Assembly (NCBI RefSeq): GCF_020085105.1
Contig: NC_058043.1
Span: 6,267,667 to 6,331,666 of the forward strand
Origin: Siniperca chuatsi
Taxonomy: Eukaryota; Chordata; Actinopteri; Centrarchiformes; Sinipercidae
DNA: 64,000 nt
Direction of reading: 5' to 3'
In this document: positions 52,726-64,000 of the stretch, piece after piece
Position numbering within the stretch: position 1 is the first letter of the stretch
How the letters are laid out: each line of letters begins with the position of its first letter
Translations under genes and position numbers: made by a program
Notes under the pieces: model-generated
What the model was told of the DNA's origin: nothing
Databases searched by the model: none
The model's input: the letters and a program-made list of their open reading frames with translations, nothing else

Positions 52726-53800
52726 CTGGTCGCCCTACCTGGATGATTTTTGAAGGGCTGGATCTCCAGACGCTGGCAGAGCGGACCACCAAACCAAAGA
52801 CTGCCGCAGCACTGTTGATTGAGTTGATGTTCGGTACCAAAACATGATGTGGAAACAAACTGTTTGTTCAGGCACTTTTTGATACGGAAACACAGGAAGA
52901 CACAACGCCATAAACACGTCCAGATGTTTCCCGGCAACAACATCCAACGGGCTCTAAGCACCTTCTGAGATTCTGTTATCCACAAAGATTTTTTTATCAA
53001 GAGCCGCTGAATGTGTCATCACCTTAAGGACTCTGAAAAAATGACAACATTTCAACTCAGAGGATATTTTTTGTATTATTCTCAACATTTAGGACCAAAA
53101 CCAAGTAAACAGTAAATACTTTGGGGAAAACCACATATTCATCAATGAATGCTGTCTTTTAAAAAGTGCCATTCATTTAATGTGCCTTTTTATTTTAGGA
53201 GGAGCATTTTCATTATAAAGGGGAATTCCCCCAAAACAGTTAGTAATAGAACATTTTATCAATATTCATTGGATTTTAATGAGCGCTGAGTTTTTCCTCT
53301 TATATGTTTTAACAGCATACCTTATTTTAAAATGTTTTCAACATAGAAATGTTTTCTAAATGTTTGTTGACAATGACTCATCGTTGAAGCTGGCTAACCA
53401 TAAATCATTTAACTGTCAAAGAATATTGACAAACTGTTAAAGAACTGTCAAAAATGTACTAAAACCTGCTAATGTGATGTAATATGGTGGACGAGCTGTG
53501 TGAATTAGGGTTAAATTGAAATTTAGTTTTTATTGAATTTTATTTTCTCTGTATTTTAATTCACAAATCCAGAACATACAGTACATTTGAAATTAATTTG
53601 GCTGGTGGTGCCACTCCTACACCATAACGTATTGAATACCGTGGTTACATTAAGCTTGTGATTACATATTTTAAAGTACTGAATATACATTTATATATAC
53701 ATTTATAGTTATGTATTTCTTAATGCTTTGTAATCCTTTTCTAACATTGTTGCGGGAAGCAGCGATGATGGAGGCATTATGAAATGTTTTAAGATTATTA

Positions 53801-54123
53801 ATGGAAGTCCATTCCTGCCAGAACAAGAAATAGATACATGAAAGATGTCAGATGAAATTATGTCACATTTTTTATCTACTAAATTAAAATTATGAGATAA
53901 TATGTTTGGCCCCTTGAAAGTAAGTCAACATTCTGAATTCAAAATAATCAGAAAGTAAGTCAGAACTTTTTACTAAGTCAAAATTATGACTATAACTATA
54001 ATTTTGGCTTAAAAAGAAAATACTTTTAATTATCTCATGATTGTGACTTAGTAATTCTTATTTGAATAATTCCTAACTTTTCATCCTTTGTTTTTTCATT
54101 TCTTGGTGCAAGTGGGCTTCCAT
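53801..54123. mobile_element. MITE-like insertion in il17rd 3' UTR
   Basis: Begins ATGGAAGTCCATTCCTGCCA and ends with the near-inverse TGGTGCAAGTGGGCTTCCAT. The interior is made of repeated AAAATTATGA, AAGTAAGTCA and TAAGTCAAAATTATGACT motifs. No coding capacity. The target duplication is uncertain (possibly TA). Confidence 0.6.
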
Positions 54124-54536
54124 ACACGTCTCAGTTATTGATCCCAGGAACACATTTCATATCTGACACATGTATAAAAATGACTGTCAGTTAATAATTC
54201 TTTCATGATCAGCCGCTGCGGTCATTTTGTTCTCTCTTCTGGATCGAACCATGAGCTCTGTGTTTAAAGTTTTATAAAGTCTTATATTTTTTGACTCAAA
54301 TATTTGAGTTGCTGCTGAAGGCAGAGCGACGACTTCTGATTCGTCTGCAGGTTTGAGTTTGTCGGAAGGGAAGATTCAGCATTTCCTACTTGTAAATATT
54401 ATTTTTATTTTTTCCTGGAAATGTCTGCTCTGCTTCAATTTTGTATAGTTAAACTGTTGTTTTACTATTATTTCTACATTTTCTAGGAATGTACTGTTTT
54501 ATAGTACTTTAATGTAGGAAATAGATAAATCCATCT

Positions 54537-54542
54537 AATAAA
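54537..54542 (+). terminator. il17rd: il17rd polyadenylation signal
   Basis: Canonical AATAAA followed within 30 bases by T-rich sequence (CTTTTCATCTTTGATTTT). It is 2.4 kb after the stop codon. Alternative upstream signals may also be used. Confidence 0.6.
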
Positions 54543-54850
54543 ACATTCCTCTTTTCATCTTTGATTTTAATCTCTGACTGTTAAGGGTTTGTGAATTTAA
54601 TAATAAGCAGTTTTTTTGCAGTTACTTAAACCAGATTACTAAAATTTATAAAATCACAATATGCATATTTTTTAATATGTAGGAAGTTACGGAGCAAAAC
54701 GTAGTTTATCAGGTAACCAGAAGGATAAATACTTGAGTACAGTACAAATTCATGAAGAAATACTCGTATATAAGTATTTATATTGCTTTACAACTGCTGA
54801 TCATCTCTCATTTGCTTCAAGCTGACTAACATGTTTTAGTTTCTTACAGT

Positions 54851-54852
<2 letters not shown>

Positions 54853-54882
<30 letters not shown>
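54853..54882. repeat. (CA)n microsatellite
   Basis: About 15 CA units in the spacer after il17rd. Confidence 0.9.
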
Positions 54883-54887
<5 letters not shown>

Positions 54888-55027
54888 ACATAAAAACCAG
54901 CAGACAGCTGTATAGTGTTTGAGCTGTGAAGCTTCAGTGCTTGAAACAACAGAAGCCTCTAAAACTAACAGACAGCCCAGCACTGGTCTACCTTCAGAAT
55001 AAAAGCACAGGCTTTGTCCCCGTTAGG

Positions 55028-55390
55028 AGTCAGGCTGCAACTAATAATTAATTCATTATTTATTAATTTTTTAATAATCAACCTTAATTGTTTTTGGTGC
55101 AGATTGAAACGTTTCTGTAGCTCTGATATCAAAAATGTATCTTATATATCTCATATTTAAAGGGTTTCCCCTCGGGAAGTATTTCTGATATCAATTGCTG
55201 AAAAGCTGCATTGAATATTAGATTTAAAACTAGTATTGAATCGACTCTAGAATTGAAAATACCATAATATATTCAATTTTAAAAGTTATTTTTTCTTGAT
55301 GAATGACTTTTATTCTATTTAAAGAATTTTGCTGATTTATTTTCTGTTGATCAACTAAACGATTAATCGACTAATCATTTCGGCACTAGT
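55028..55390 (+). mobile_element. CGATTAAT-type repeat copy
   Basis: Starts with GGCTGCAACTAATAATTA and ends with AAACGATTAATCGACTAATC. The middle is more diverged than in other copies and lacks the usual TCTTCAAATGTCTTG block. Confidence 0.65.
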
Positions 55391-55500
55391 TGGGAGACAA
55401 TTTCTTCTAAACTGTCTCCTATTTCCATCACATATAACACAGATTTTAATAGGTAAGTCTGTTATTTAATGGGTAAATATATTCACTTGTTGGTCATTTT

Positions 55501-55989
55501 CAGTATTGGACAGTAACTAAGTACATTTACTCAAGTACAATTTTGATGTACTTGTACTTTACTTGAGTATTTCCAATTTTGTACTTTTTACTCCACTACG
55601 TTCAATTGACACTTACACTTATTAGTTCATTTTTACATTAAAAAATATGACATACGATATGATACAGTACTATATTACTAATCTACCCAGTAGTATAAAG
55701 TATCTAAAATTAGCTCCATATTGATGAACTACAACATTAAAATGCTCTCACATGTATTTGTTAGTGATAATATAATATTCTGTAATAATATAACTCTGTG
55801 AAAGGAGCCATTCTGCATAATGAGTACTTTTACTTTTGATACTTTAAGTACATTTAGCTGATAACACTTCGGCACTTTTACAGAAGTAACATTTTAAATT
55901 CAGGACTTTTACTTGTTACAGAGTATTTTTAGACCATGGTATTTCTACTTTTACTTAAGTAAAGTATCTGAGTACTTCTTCCACCACTG
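55501..55989 (+). mobile_element. hAT-type MITE, left member of a tandem pair
   Basis: Begins CAGTATTGGACAGTAACTAA and ends CTTCTTCCACCACTG. It is preceded by the octamer GTCATTTT (55493-55500) and followed by GCAATTTT (55990-55997). Terminal CAG...CTG and 8-bp target duplications fit the hAT superfamily. There is no transposase. Confidence 0.85.
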
Positions 55990-55997
55990 GCAATTTT

Positions 55998-56563
55998 CAG
56001 TGGTGGAAAGTAACATTAACTCACGTACTGTAATTAAGTACACTTTTGAAGTACTTGTTCTTTACATGCATTTCCATTTTAAGCTACTTTATTCTTCCAC
56101 TCCACTCCACTTCACAGGGGAATATTGTGCTTTTTACTCCACTACATTTATCGGACAGCTTTAGTTACTAATTACTTTTCAGATTTTTATTTTACAAAGA
56201 AATCCTATAATACGTTTCTAAAATTATATATTGTTAAGGGTTGAACTACCAAATAGTAAGGTATATAAAGTATGGTAGTTAAAATTAACTCCACCTCGAT
56301 CAGGTACAAAATTGATAGTATAATAATAATAATAATAATAGGATAATGTAGTATATGACACAGTAGCATTACAATGACAGGGGCCACTCTGCTGCCTAAT
56401 GAATGGGCTACTTTTACTTTAGTACTTTTTGTTGCTAATACTTTTATTTAAGTGAAATTTAATGAATTTGAATGCATGACTTTTACTTGTAACAGAGTAC
56501 TTTTACAGTGTGATATTGCTACTTTTACTTAAGTAAAGTATCTGAGTACTTCTTCCACCACTG
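55998..56563 (+). mobile_element. hAT-type MITE, right member of a tandem pair
   Basis: Begins CAGTGGTGGAAAGTAAC and ends CTTCTTCCACCACTG, an 11-base perfect inverted terminal repeat. It is flanked by GCAATTTT on the left and GTCATTTT (56564-56571) on the right. An ATA/AAT microsatellite (56322-56341) lies inside. Confidence 0.88.
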
Positions 56564-56589
56564 GTCATTTTCACCTCGGAAGTGTCCAA

Positions 56590-56911
56590 TGAATTCAGCT
56601 GCTCTTATTTTGAAGGCGCCACCGGAAGTCGGATGTCTGGCTGTTACTCGCGCTTGGCGCTGAGATGAAACGAGGCTCTGCATTAATCACAGCGACTCAC
56701 AGTTTGTTGTTCGGCTGAATCTTCGGGCTGAAGTTTGACTTTGACTTATTTCAGAAGGAGAAAAGTTCGTTTTCACTCACCGGAAACGGAAACGGTTCGT
56801 TTGCTGCGTTTGTTCTTTTTTTAAAAATCAGTCGATTGTGGATCTTTTGTGGCTCGTTGGGAGGAGCTGCAGCCCGATGCAGACAGGTGATGGATGTCGG
56901 CGGGGTTCAAG
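56590..56911 (+). promoter_or_regulatory. arhgef3: probable promoter and first exon of next gene (candidate arhgef3)
   Basis: A GC- and CpG-richer island in AT-rich surroundings with an ETS-type site CCGGAAGT at 56622-56629. It ends in a strong donor (CAAG|GTGAGA at 56911/56912). Two ATGs precede the donor. The one at 56890 opens MDVGGVQ, the one at 56877 opens MQTGDGCRRGS; either could start the protein or the exon could be 5' UTR. Gene identity rests on order: ARHGEF3, a RhoA/RhoB exchange factor, neighbours IL17RD in human in the same orientation. No RhoGEF exon is in the window. Confidence 0.5.
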
Positions 56912-57334
56912 GTGAGAAGCTGCGCTGCGAGCCTCGAAAGGATTAGTTCTGGTAAAGAAAAAGGCAAAAAAAAAAAAAAATAATAATAATAATAATACAA
57001 AAAGACGATAATAATGGGCGTTTTCTGTTAGTGTAAGAGAATCAGACAGGGAGTTAACTCTTCCATCACATGTCTGTCTGTCTGTCTGTTACGTTATGAA
57101 AGCTGTGGGGTCATTGTATAATGATCAGTGGCCGAGAGACCCTGAAACACACTGTCTACTAGAGAGAGCGGGGGGAGGGAGGCAGAGAAAGAGAGGTTTT
57201 TATTGCTGCCCTGTGAGTCACAAGTTTGCTGCATGAGAGTGACTTATAGCCTGCAAATACACACACACACACACACACACACACTTCTGTAAACAGTTTG
57301 ATATATTAAAGCCTACTGATACTACCAGAAGTAG

Positions 57335-58125
57335 CCACTCAGATCCTTTACTTAAGTAAAAGTAGAAATAACACACTGTGAAAATATTCCACTACAAGTA
57401 GAAGTCCTGCATTGAAAACCTTATTTAGGAAAAGTGTGTAGTATTATCAGCAAAATTTATTTAAATTACTCATTCTGCAGTAAAATGATCCCTGTCAGTG
57501 TTTCACTATTATATCTGACGTTTCTGGATTAATATTACTGCTGCATTAATGTGTGTGTTGCATTTTACTGCTGCAGATGTTTAAGGTTGAGCTCATTTTA
57601 ACTACTTTATATACTGTTATATACTTGTAGTTTAATCTACAGCAATGCATCATATTCTACTAGATCATCATGTTTGTAGCGTCGCGTATCTCTACAAAGT
57701 CAACTTTTCATGAGCTCAGAAAAACAGCCCTGTTTTCAGCTTTGTGTCGATTCATTTTCCAGCTGATCCAAGAGGGGTTTAAAGAGTTTATTTAGCTTAA
57801 GAGGTAGGAGACTTTTCTCGACACATAAAGGAACATTTCACCCTTCAGTTTATCACAAACATTCACATTCAAAAGCACCAAATTTGGAGATACGTGGTTT
57901 TCACTGGACAGGGAAGGGTTTGAAAAATAATTGTAATCTGCAAAGTAACTAAAGCTGTCGGACAAATGTAGTGCAGTGAAAAGTACAATATTTGCCTCTC
58001 AGCTGTGGTGGAGTAGAAGTATAAAGTTGCATAGTCTGGCAACACTCAAGTAAAGTACATGTATGTCAAAACTGCAATTAAGTCCAGTACTTCAGTAAAT
58101 GTCTTTAGTTACATTCCATCACTGG
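57335..58125 (-). mobile_element. reverse hAT-type MITE with internal foreign segment
   Basis: Reads in reverse as the MITE family: ACTCAGATCCTTTACTTAAG at the left and TTTAGTTACATTCCATCACTG at the right. The middle (about 57680-57940) has no match to the other copies and makes this one longer, so a secondary insertion is likely. Confidence 0.7.
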
Positions 58126-59149
58126 ATACTACTGAATCCAGAGGTTGCAGTACAATAATAGAAATAATAGCATTAGCAATATTAGCCGTAGTACTGGACC
58201 ACAGCATTATCAGCACCAGTGAAAACATGCCTAATACTGCGGAGCTGGTGTCAAAACAACTGCCAGAAGGGATTCAGAAAGAATTCAGACACAAGTTTTT
58301 ACATGTAACGTGTTAACTACCCAAACTCAGTTTTCTGAATGAAACTTGTAATTAAGATCTAAAATGTTTTTTAAAAAACAGCATCTCATCTGTGGTTTTG
58401 ATCAGAGTGACAAACACTGCTTTAAAATAATCTCTAAGTAACTCTCAAATTTCTGGACACATTTCAACGTCCGTATGCATCACTGTCAATTTTCTGTTCA
58501 TATTCTGAGATCAATAGGTATCTATTACTGTGCTTGATTGTAAAAGTTGAGCTCCTTGTCATTTGAGCAAAGATAAAACGATGATTATTTTGTCGACACC
58601 TAACAACTGCAGCTCCCGTGAGGCTTGAACAGCGCTTCTATGGGATGGCGTAGGGACGGGTGATCGATCTATCAAGGTGCATGTAATGTTATATTGCAGT
58701 ATCAATATACATCATGATATTGTACATTTTCCAGAATTTATGGACAAACCATTTATAGATCAAATAAGCATTTTAATAGACATCTTTTTGGGATAATCCA
58801 GCAAATTAAATACCTGAAAAAAATCAAGGTACTTCCTCATATTGATGCTAAATTACTATAAATCCAGTATTGCTATAATCCCGATCTGCTCATCAATGTG
58901 CAACACTGCCCACAAAGGCCCAAAAAACTGAGATATTTAATAAACATTATTGAGAAATCTGTGACGCTTCCCAAATTTCCATCATCTGTCATCATATTGC
59001 CCAACCCTGGGATGGCAGGTCAGTTTACACAGTTTCGCCTCAGTTTTATGTCCTCACACATCCGAACGTTGCCCAGTTTCCTGCTGCAGGAAGATGATGT
59101 TCACTGCAGTTTACAGTAAATGAGGTCGTACTGCTGCAAAGTACTTTTT

Positions 59150-59490
59150 TTTTTTTTACATGATTTTTTAAATTATTGATTAATTTGCTGGTTATTTTCT
59201 CGATTAATTGGTTAATTATTTGGTCACAAATTAGGTAAAAAAAAAAAGCCGTTATGATTTCCCACAGCACACAGAGATGTCTTCAGATGTCTTGTTTTGT
59301 CCAACTAACAGCCAAAGATACGGTTTTCTATCATGTATGACAAAGAAAAGCTGGAACCACCAAATATTTGGTATTTTTGCATAAAAAACATTACTGAAAC
59401 TATTATTTGATTATCAAAATTGTTGCTGATTAATTTTCAGTCATTGACTAATCGTTTAATCAACTAATCGCTGCAGCTCTAATGTCTTTT
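59150..59490 (+). mobile_element. CGATTAAT-type repeat copy
   Basis: Contains TTTCTCGATTAATTGGTTAA, TGTCTTCAGATGTCTTG TTTTG-type block, and ends CTAATCGCTGCAGCTCTAA, the standard right terminus of the family. Confidence 0.75.
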
Positions 59491-59654
59491 ACTCTCTTTT
59501 CAAAGCTGCATTAATTGATTTGTTTAGGCCAGTATGGGGCACAAGACCGCCATAACAAGATGACTGACACACAGCCCTGAACTAGGAGCTGACCTTATGA
59601 GTTGTTATGGCAAACTACTTCCACATCCAGCAGCCAGAGTAACATTATCACCGC

Positions 59655-59850
59655 ATCAGAGTCGTGTTTCCACCTGATGAATATGAGTCAAATATTCACT
59701 CTCCTTTTAGCTCTGCTTTGGTCTAGAATATCTGGCTCTTTAGCTGCTAAATGCTGCACTTTCTTCAGCAGCTAGTCTCTAACTGTGTCTGTCTGCTGTT
59801 TGGTGCTGAGCAGGTAGAGTACAGTGGGTTTATCAGAGCTTGTTTGATGA
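59655..59850 (+). repeat. dispersed repeat, copy 2 of a pair
   Basis: Matches 48.57-48.79 kb in order and orientation (TCTGGCTCTTTAGCTGCTAA, GCTAGTCTCTAACTGTGTCT, TTGGTGCTGAGCAGG). The two copies differ by small deletions. Confidence 0.75.
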
Positions 59851-60262
59851 AAACACTGATACTGACCACAAACGGTAAGTGTGCAGTAAAACCAAAACTA
59901 GAAGAGGTAAAAGAGGCTAAAAACTCTACCAGAGACACTTTCACATCTCACAGAGTCATTCGATTTATTGTTAATATAAAAATATTGATCAGTGGTGTTT
60001 TTGTATTTACAGTAAACAAAATAAATCCCCAACATTTTAAGTAAAAGCTGAAGCAATGCGACCGACATGTGAATGCGACCGTGCAGTCGTAATAACAGAT
60101 GAGGAGACTTGAAGCAGTCGCTGTTGATCTTTTGGAGGAATGTGGTTCTGCCACTGTCGAGGGACAATGAAGAAGTTGTTCAGGTGATGTTTGTTCTGCT
60201 GCTTTGTTCTGTAACTAATCATCATGTTGCTACCAACAGTATGCTGTCCTGCTGGTTCCAGG

Positions 60263-60265
<3 letters not shown>

Positions 60266-60304
<39 letters not shown>
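60266..60304. repeat. (GT)n microsatellite
   Basis: About 19 GT units. Confidence 0.95.
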
Positions 60305-60306
<2 letters not shown>

Positions 60307-63300
60307 TGATTAACAGTCTTGATCAGTTAAAATGTCAGCAGCAGTCCACAGCTGAAAGCAAAACCATTGTGCTCTATATTTGAGAGTTATTTTAAGTTAA
60401 ATAATAATTATTGGATTTTTGCCTTTATACTTTTTTAAATCTGTAGATAAATCTGGTGGCCGATTTATGAACTGAACACATTTACACTCACAGTGAAAGC
60501 AGAGATGTTTGTGTTAATCACGGTTGGCAGTCTGATGGATGAAAGTAGTCTGTGTGAATACTGAAGTTATTCATTCTCACTAAAATTAGTTATGACTGAA
60601 AAAAATCACATTAACGTTTCTGTCCGACCTCCACAGTGTGGATGTGAAAGTTGTGTGTGGAGTAATTAAACTCAGCTAGAATCAGTAGCTTATGATTATA
60701 AATCATCAAACGCCACGATTTCTTGCATTGTAATCAGAAGAAATGCATCATTTAATAAAAATCAGAAACGTACAGTAATATAAAAGTGGAAACTGAAAGA
60801 GTAGCCAGCTAGCAAAAGACATGCAGGGTTGCGGCTCACGATCGGCGCTGTGTAGGCCGATTGCTTGGTCTTTAGAGGTCTTTGTTGGAGGATATAGTGT
60901 AGATTTATAAAAGTAAAATGGAGTTCATGGATCAGAGGCTTGCAGCTTTTACTTTTTTTAGTTTTCTCTTGAAGCAGCTGATAACAGCACAGCCCAGAGT
61001 ATAGGTCTGGCTGTCTGTTTAAACTGGACTAAAGTTCTGGGGGGGAGGTTGCTTTTTTTGATTATTATTTATTTGAATGGCATTTGATGACAATATTTTC
61101 AACATGTAAAAGGATCTCTCATACAGATTTCTTAGCAAAAGCATTTAAAAAGTGAAGTCCTTTACATACATTACAGCGTTATACGTGGCTTTACACGTGC
61201 GGTGCCGCTGCAGCAATGGCAGTTTCATAAAGTTCTTGTACGGCTTCGTGTGTTTAGACAACATTTAACATTTGAGAACTTTTTCTGTTGAATGGAAAGA
61301 ACGGTTTTGTAGAAAAAAATTCTCTAAGTAAATTATTGAAGATAAAACATATTCTGGTATTAGTTATGAAACTATTAATCAGCACAAGTATTAAAAAAGC
61401 ACAAATATATTCATATAAATTTTTGCTCGATGAATGACTTAAATGATTAATTACTTTTTAAAATGGTTGTTGATTAATTTTCCGTCTATGGTTACTTGAC
61501 CACTCAAATCATTTTAGCACTAAATGTTTGTGTGAAATGTTCTAGAAAATTATAGTTATAATGAGCGATAATCATGATCGTGTAGCTTTTGATTTAGAAC
61601 AATTGAAATATTTCAGTTTGGTGGAGCAGCTTCGGTTCTGAGCTGAGTTTGTAGGTCTGACCTGGGATCAGCTGGTCTCTGAAAGAGACCGAGAAGGGCA
61701 GTGTTTCCTGATCGATGTCATCACATCGTGTTCAGCTTTTTCCTCAGCATGAAATCATCCCACCTGCCTGGAAGATAAGATGGTGCTAACATGTGGCCCC
61801 TCTGAAAGTCACATTATTTATATCTGTTTACATCAAATGTTTGTTTTGTTGGTGTTTTATATCAGAATCCCAGAAAATCAGAGAAGCTTTGAGGTTTTTG
61901 TTTCTCTCATAATCGCAGAATAATCGAGCTTGACAGTTCACTCTTGACCTCGGAAACAGCAGTTCATAAAACATACTCCACCCAAGGTCCACTTACTCTC
62001 TTGTTCTGGAGCTTTTGATCACATCACACAGCATATAAAAGTTTGCTCACTAATCGTGGAACTGTAGATGTTCTTTCCATTTTTCTGAGCAATTATCCAA
62101 TCCACTTAATTGACCAAAACCAACAATGTGTTGTCTGTCAATACTTTCTGACTTCCTGTCTGTGGCTCTCATCCCCAAGTTCATTGGTTCCTACTAAGGA
62201 AGAAAATCTTTATAAACAGCTCACAAATATATAGTTTTATTTTTTTAAAGTCTCAGTAATTTCCTAAAACAGCTGGTCGCTGTAGTTTTTAGCAAACGTT
62301 ACCCAAACAGGAAGAAATAGTGTATCTGTTGGGGACTATTTTCAGCAGCGGATTAATAAACATTTGGTGCTTTAGTGAGTATTTGGGGCAGCAGGACAGT
62401 GTGTGTGGGATAGAGTCAAAATAAACTGCAGTGTGTGTGTGTGTTCATGGTAATGGAGGAACATGTCACCCAGTGCAACAGTGCGGCTCATTTATGTGTT
62501 TTTAATGTTTTTTGGACAACATTGGAGCTCTATGGCACAGATACAATACTTGGATCTAATAATTGTTGCTTTAGGTCTTTTCATAGGATTTGTTGACAAC
62601 AAGAAAAATAAAGAATATCACCAGACTTATCTTTCAAAACTAACCACGTGTGTCAACATATAGAACAGAGTTTGTGAAACAATATGTTAGTTTTACTAAA
62701 GTTTTGTTCTTCACAAGATCTTCTTATCCTCATTCTGAACACCAAAACTCCCAGTTTGAGTCTGAAAAATGTTTACTGAGAGACAGACAGAGATTAAAAA
62801 CAGATGGAGGGTAAAAGATTCAACAACAGAAAAGAGAGAGAAAGACTAAGAGAGAGAAGCAGGAGCCGCAGCCAAACACACCTCTGATCTGTATTAGGCT
62901 ATAAGTGTGTGTGTGTGTCCAGGGTGGGATGATTTGTGCTATTGGAAAAAGCACTGCAACTCCCAGGAATGAATGAGTCACACACTTAAACACACACATA
63001 TTTAAACACTTGTAATGTACACACACACACACACACACTCATGGAGTTTTGAAAAAGCTTTGATCAGATAAAAATGCAGAACAAGTTTCTGGTTTGAGGT
63101 TTGTTGATAAATGTTCTGTTAGCATCTGGAAACTCAACACTCCTAAGTGTGTCTAACATTTTGTTGTGTAATGCCTTATAGAGTGGACTCATATTGCTGT
63201 ACAATGCAGTACACTTAACTCTGTAGAGATTGTTAGGTGTGTGTGTGTGTATGTGTGTGTATGTGTTTCCTATTGTAGATAAGGTGACCGAGGGCAGGAA

Positions 63301-63473
63301 ACAGGACTGGGTTGCACCAGCTATTCGTAAATCCTTCACTAAGTCCTAAGTTCTAAACTACTTGCTAGTTTCAAGCTAGTGATTTACTAAATGCACCAGT
63401 AAAACTTAAGGAATGTCCTAGATAGTAAAGACTTCAGTAATGTGTAAATCGATTGCTAGGAAACACTGTTGCT

Positions 63474-64000
63474 AGGTAAGTAAGTAAGTAAACTTTATTT
63501 GTTAAGTGCTTTTCACAGTCATAAGTCACAAAGTGGTTTACAAAAACATTAGCATACAAGAAAGAAATAGATAAGATGACCACCCAAGCCAGAAGAAGAA
63601 AAGTGCAACTAAAAACACAGTACGTAATAAAATACACAATAGCTATACAATTAAAATACGCAATAAATACATAAGGTGCAGGCCTGGTGCATACAGGTTA
63701 CCCAAACGACTGTCTAAAAAGGTACGTCTTTAGCTGCCTTTTAAAAGAGTCCACAGTAAGGGTGCGGGCAGAGCTTTCCATAGTTTAGGTGCTACGGCCT
63801 CAAAAGCTCGATCACCACAGGTCTTAAGGCGAGTGCGCGGGACAGACAGCAAATTTTGATTATCAGACCTAAGAGAGAGAGCTGATGAGTAAGGGCGTAG
63901 TAGTTCAGCCACATATCTAGGAGCGTGACTGTGCAATGCTCTGTAAGCAATAGTGAGAATTTTAAACTTGATCCTATATGCAACAAGGAGCCAGTGAAGA
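63474..64000 (-). mobile_element. non-LTR retrotransposon 3' end (L2-like), cut by window edge
   Basis: On the minus strand the C-terminal end of a LINE polyprotein is readable with frameshifts: LTIAYRALHSHAPRYVAELL in composite, then RPYSSALSLRS, RTRLKTCGDRAFEAVAPKLW and a close. A 3' UTR with TTTTGTAAACCACTTTGTG follows, then a (TTAC)n tail at about 63474-63492. The APxYVxxLL ... GxRAFxxxAPxLWNxLP pattern is characteristic of fish L2/Rex-type LINEs. The body continues off the window. Confidence 0.8.

Larger units (their letters stand above)
52117..54558 (+). other. il17rd: il17rd 3' UTR
   Basis: Runs from the TAG stop to just past AATAAA at 54537-54542, the first canonical signal in a suitable context. 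It contains a minisatellite (52290-52725) and a MITE-like insertion (53801-54123). The rest is AT-rich with ATTTA motifs, which would fit a regulated transcript, but no specific site is claimed. Confidence 0.65.
56912..64000 (+). other. probable first intron of the candidate arhgef3 gene
   Basis: No coding exon is recognised in the last 7 kb. Contents are an A-rich/(AAT)n tract at 56967-56997, (CA)n at 57262-57284, a reverse hAT-type MITE at 57335-58125, a CGATTAAT copy at 59150-59490, paired dispersed repeats at 59.66 and 61.2 kb, (GT)n at 60266-60304, and a LINE fragment at the right edge. Confidence 0.6.

Noticed and set aside
62463..62663. 66-codon hydrophobic frame as a small membrane protein
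   Set aside because: Text such as ATTGGAGCTCTATGGCACAG looks like a dispersed repeat, and no splice or promoter context supports a gene.

Overview
This window is nuclear DNA from a ray-finned fish, most likely a spiny-rayed (percomorph) teleost. The genes are split into many short exons with GT-AG introns. Dinucleotide microsatellites are abundant. The dispersed repeats (a tRNA-headed SINE, Tc1-like remnants, a CAGTGGTGGAA-ended hAT-type MITE, and a CGATTAAT-rich repeat ending in GGGCTGCA / TGCAGC) are typical of such genomes. Three protein-coding genes can be read exon by exon, and a fourth is suspected.

Layout. (1) 1-12.6 kb, minus strand: appl1, the endosomal BAR-PH-PTB adaptor. Seventeen coding exons (12335 down to 475) give residues 1-551, after which the gene stops at the start of the PTB domain. 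Its last exons are not in the window, and the first 142 bases hold an unassigned coding-like stretch. (2) 14.1-19.6 kb, minus strand: a complete five-exon klhl10-like gene (BTB-BACK-Kelch, 601 aa), probably a Cullin-3 substrate adaptor. (3) 19.6-24.2 kb: repeat-rich spacer with a long (TA)n block. (4) 24.3-54.6 kb, plus strand: a complete 16-exon il17rd (Sef; 843 aa) with signal peptide, extracellular region, one membrane span, SEFIR domain and a long Ser/Pro-rich tail, then a 2.4 kb 3' UTR with a minisatellite. (5) 54.6-56.6 kb: two hAT-type MITEs in tandem. (6) 56.6-56.9 kb: a probable promoter and first exon on the plus strand, most likely arhgef3 by gene order. (7) 56.9-64 kb: probable first intron, repeats only, ending in a minus-strand LINE fragment.

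Human 3p14 carries ARHGEF3, IL17RD, HESX1 and APPL1, with APPL1 divergent from IL17RD. The same framework is seen here, with a klhl10-like gene in the interval where HESX1 would be expected. No homeobox is visible between appl1 and il17rd. The genes are not an operon. Appl1 (endosomal signalling) and Il17rd (dampening of FGF/ERK and IL-17 signalling) both touch receptor signalling, but nothing in the sequence shows co-regulation.

The less explained items are: the unassigned coding-like sequence at the left edge; two unrecognised minus-strand coding-like fragments inside il17rd intron 1 (28.2 and 35.2 kb); a foldback element in appl1; a Pro-Ser-Pro-Gly repeat in the Il17rd tail; and a tandem MITE pair with three copies of its target site beside the putative arhgef3 promoter.
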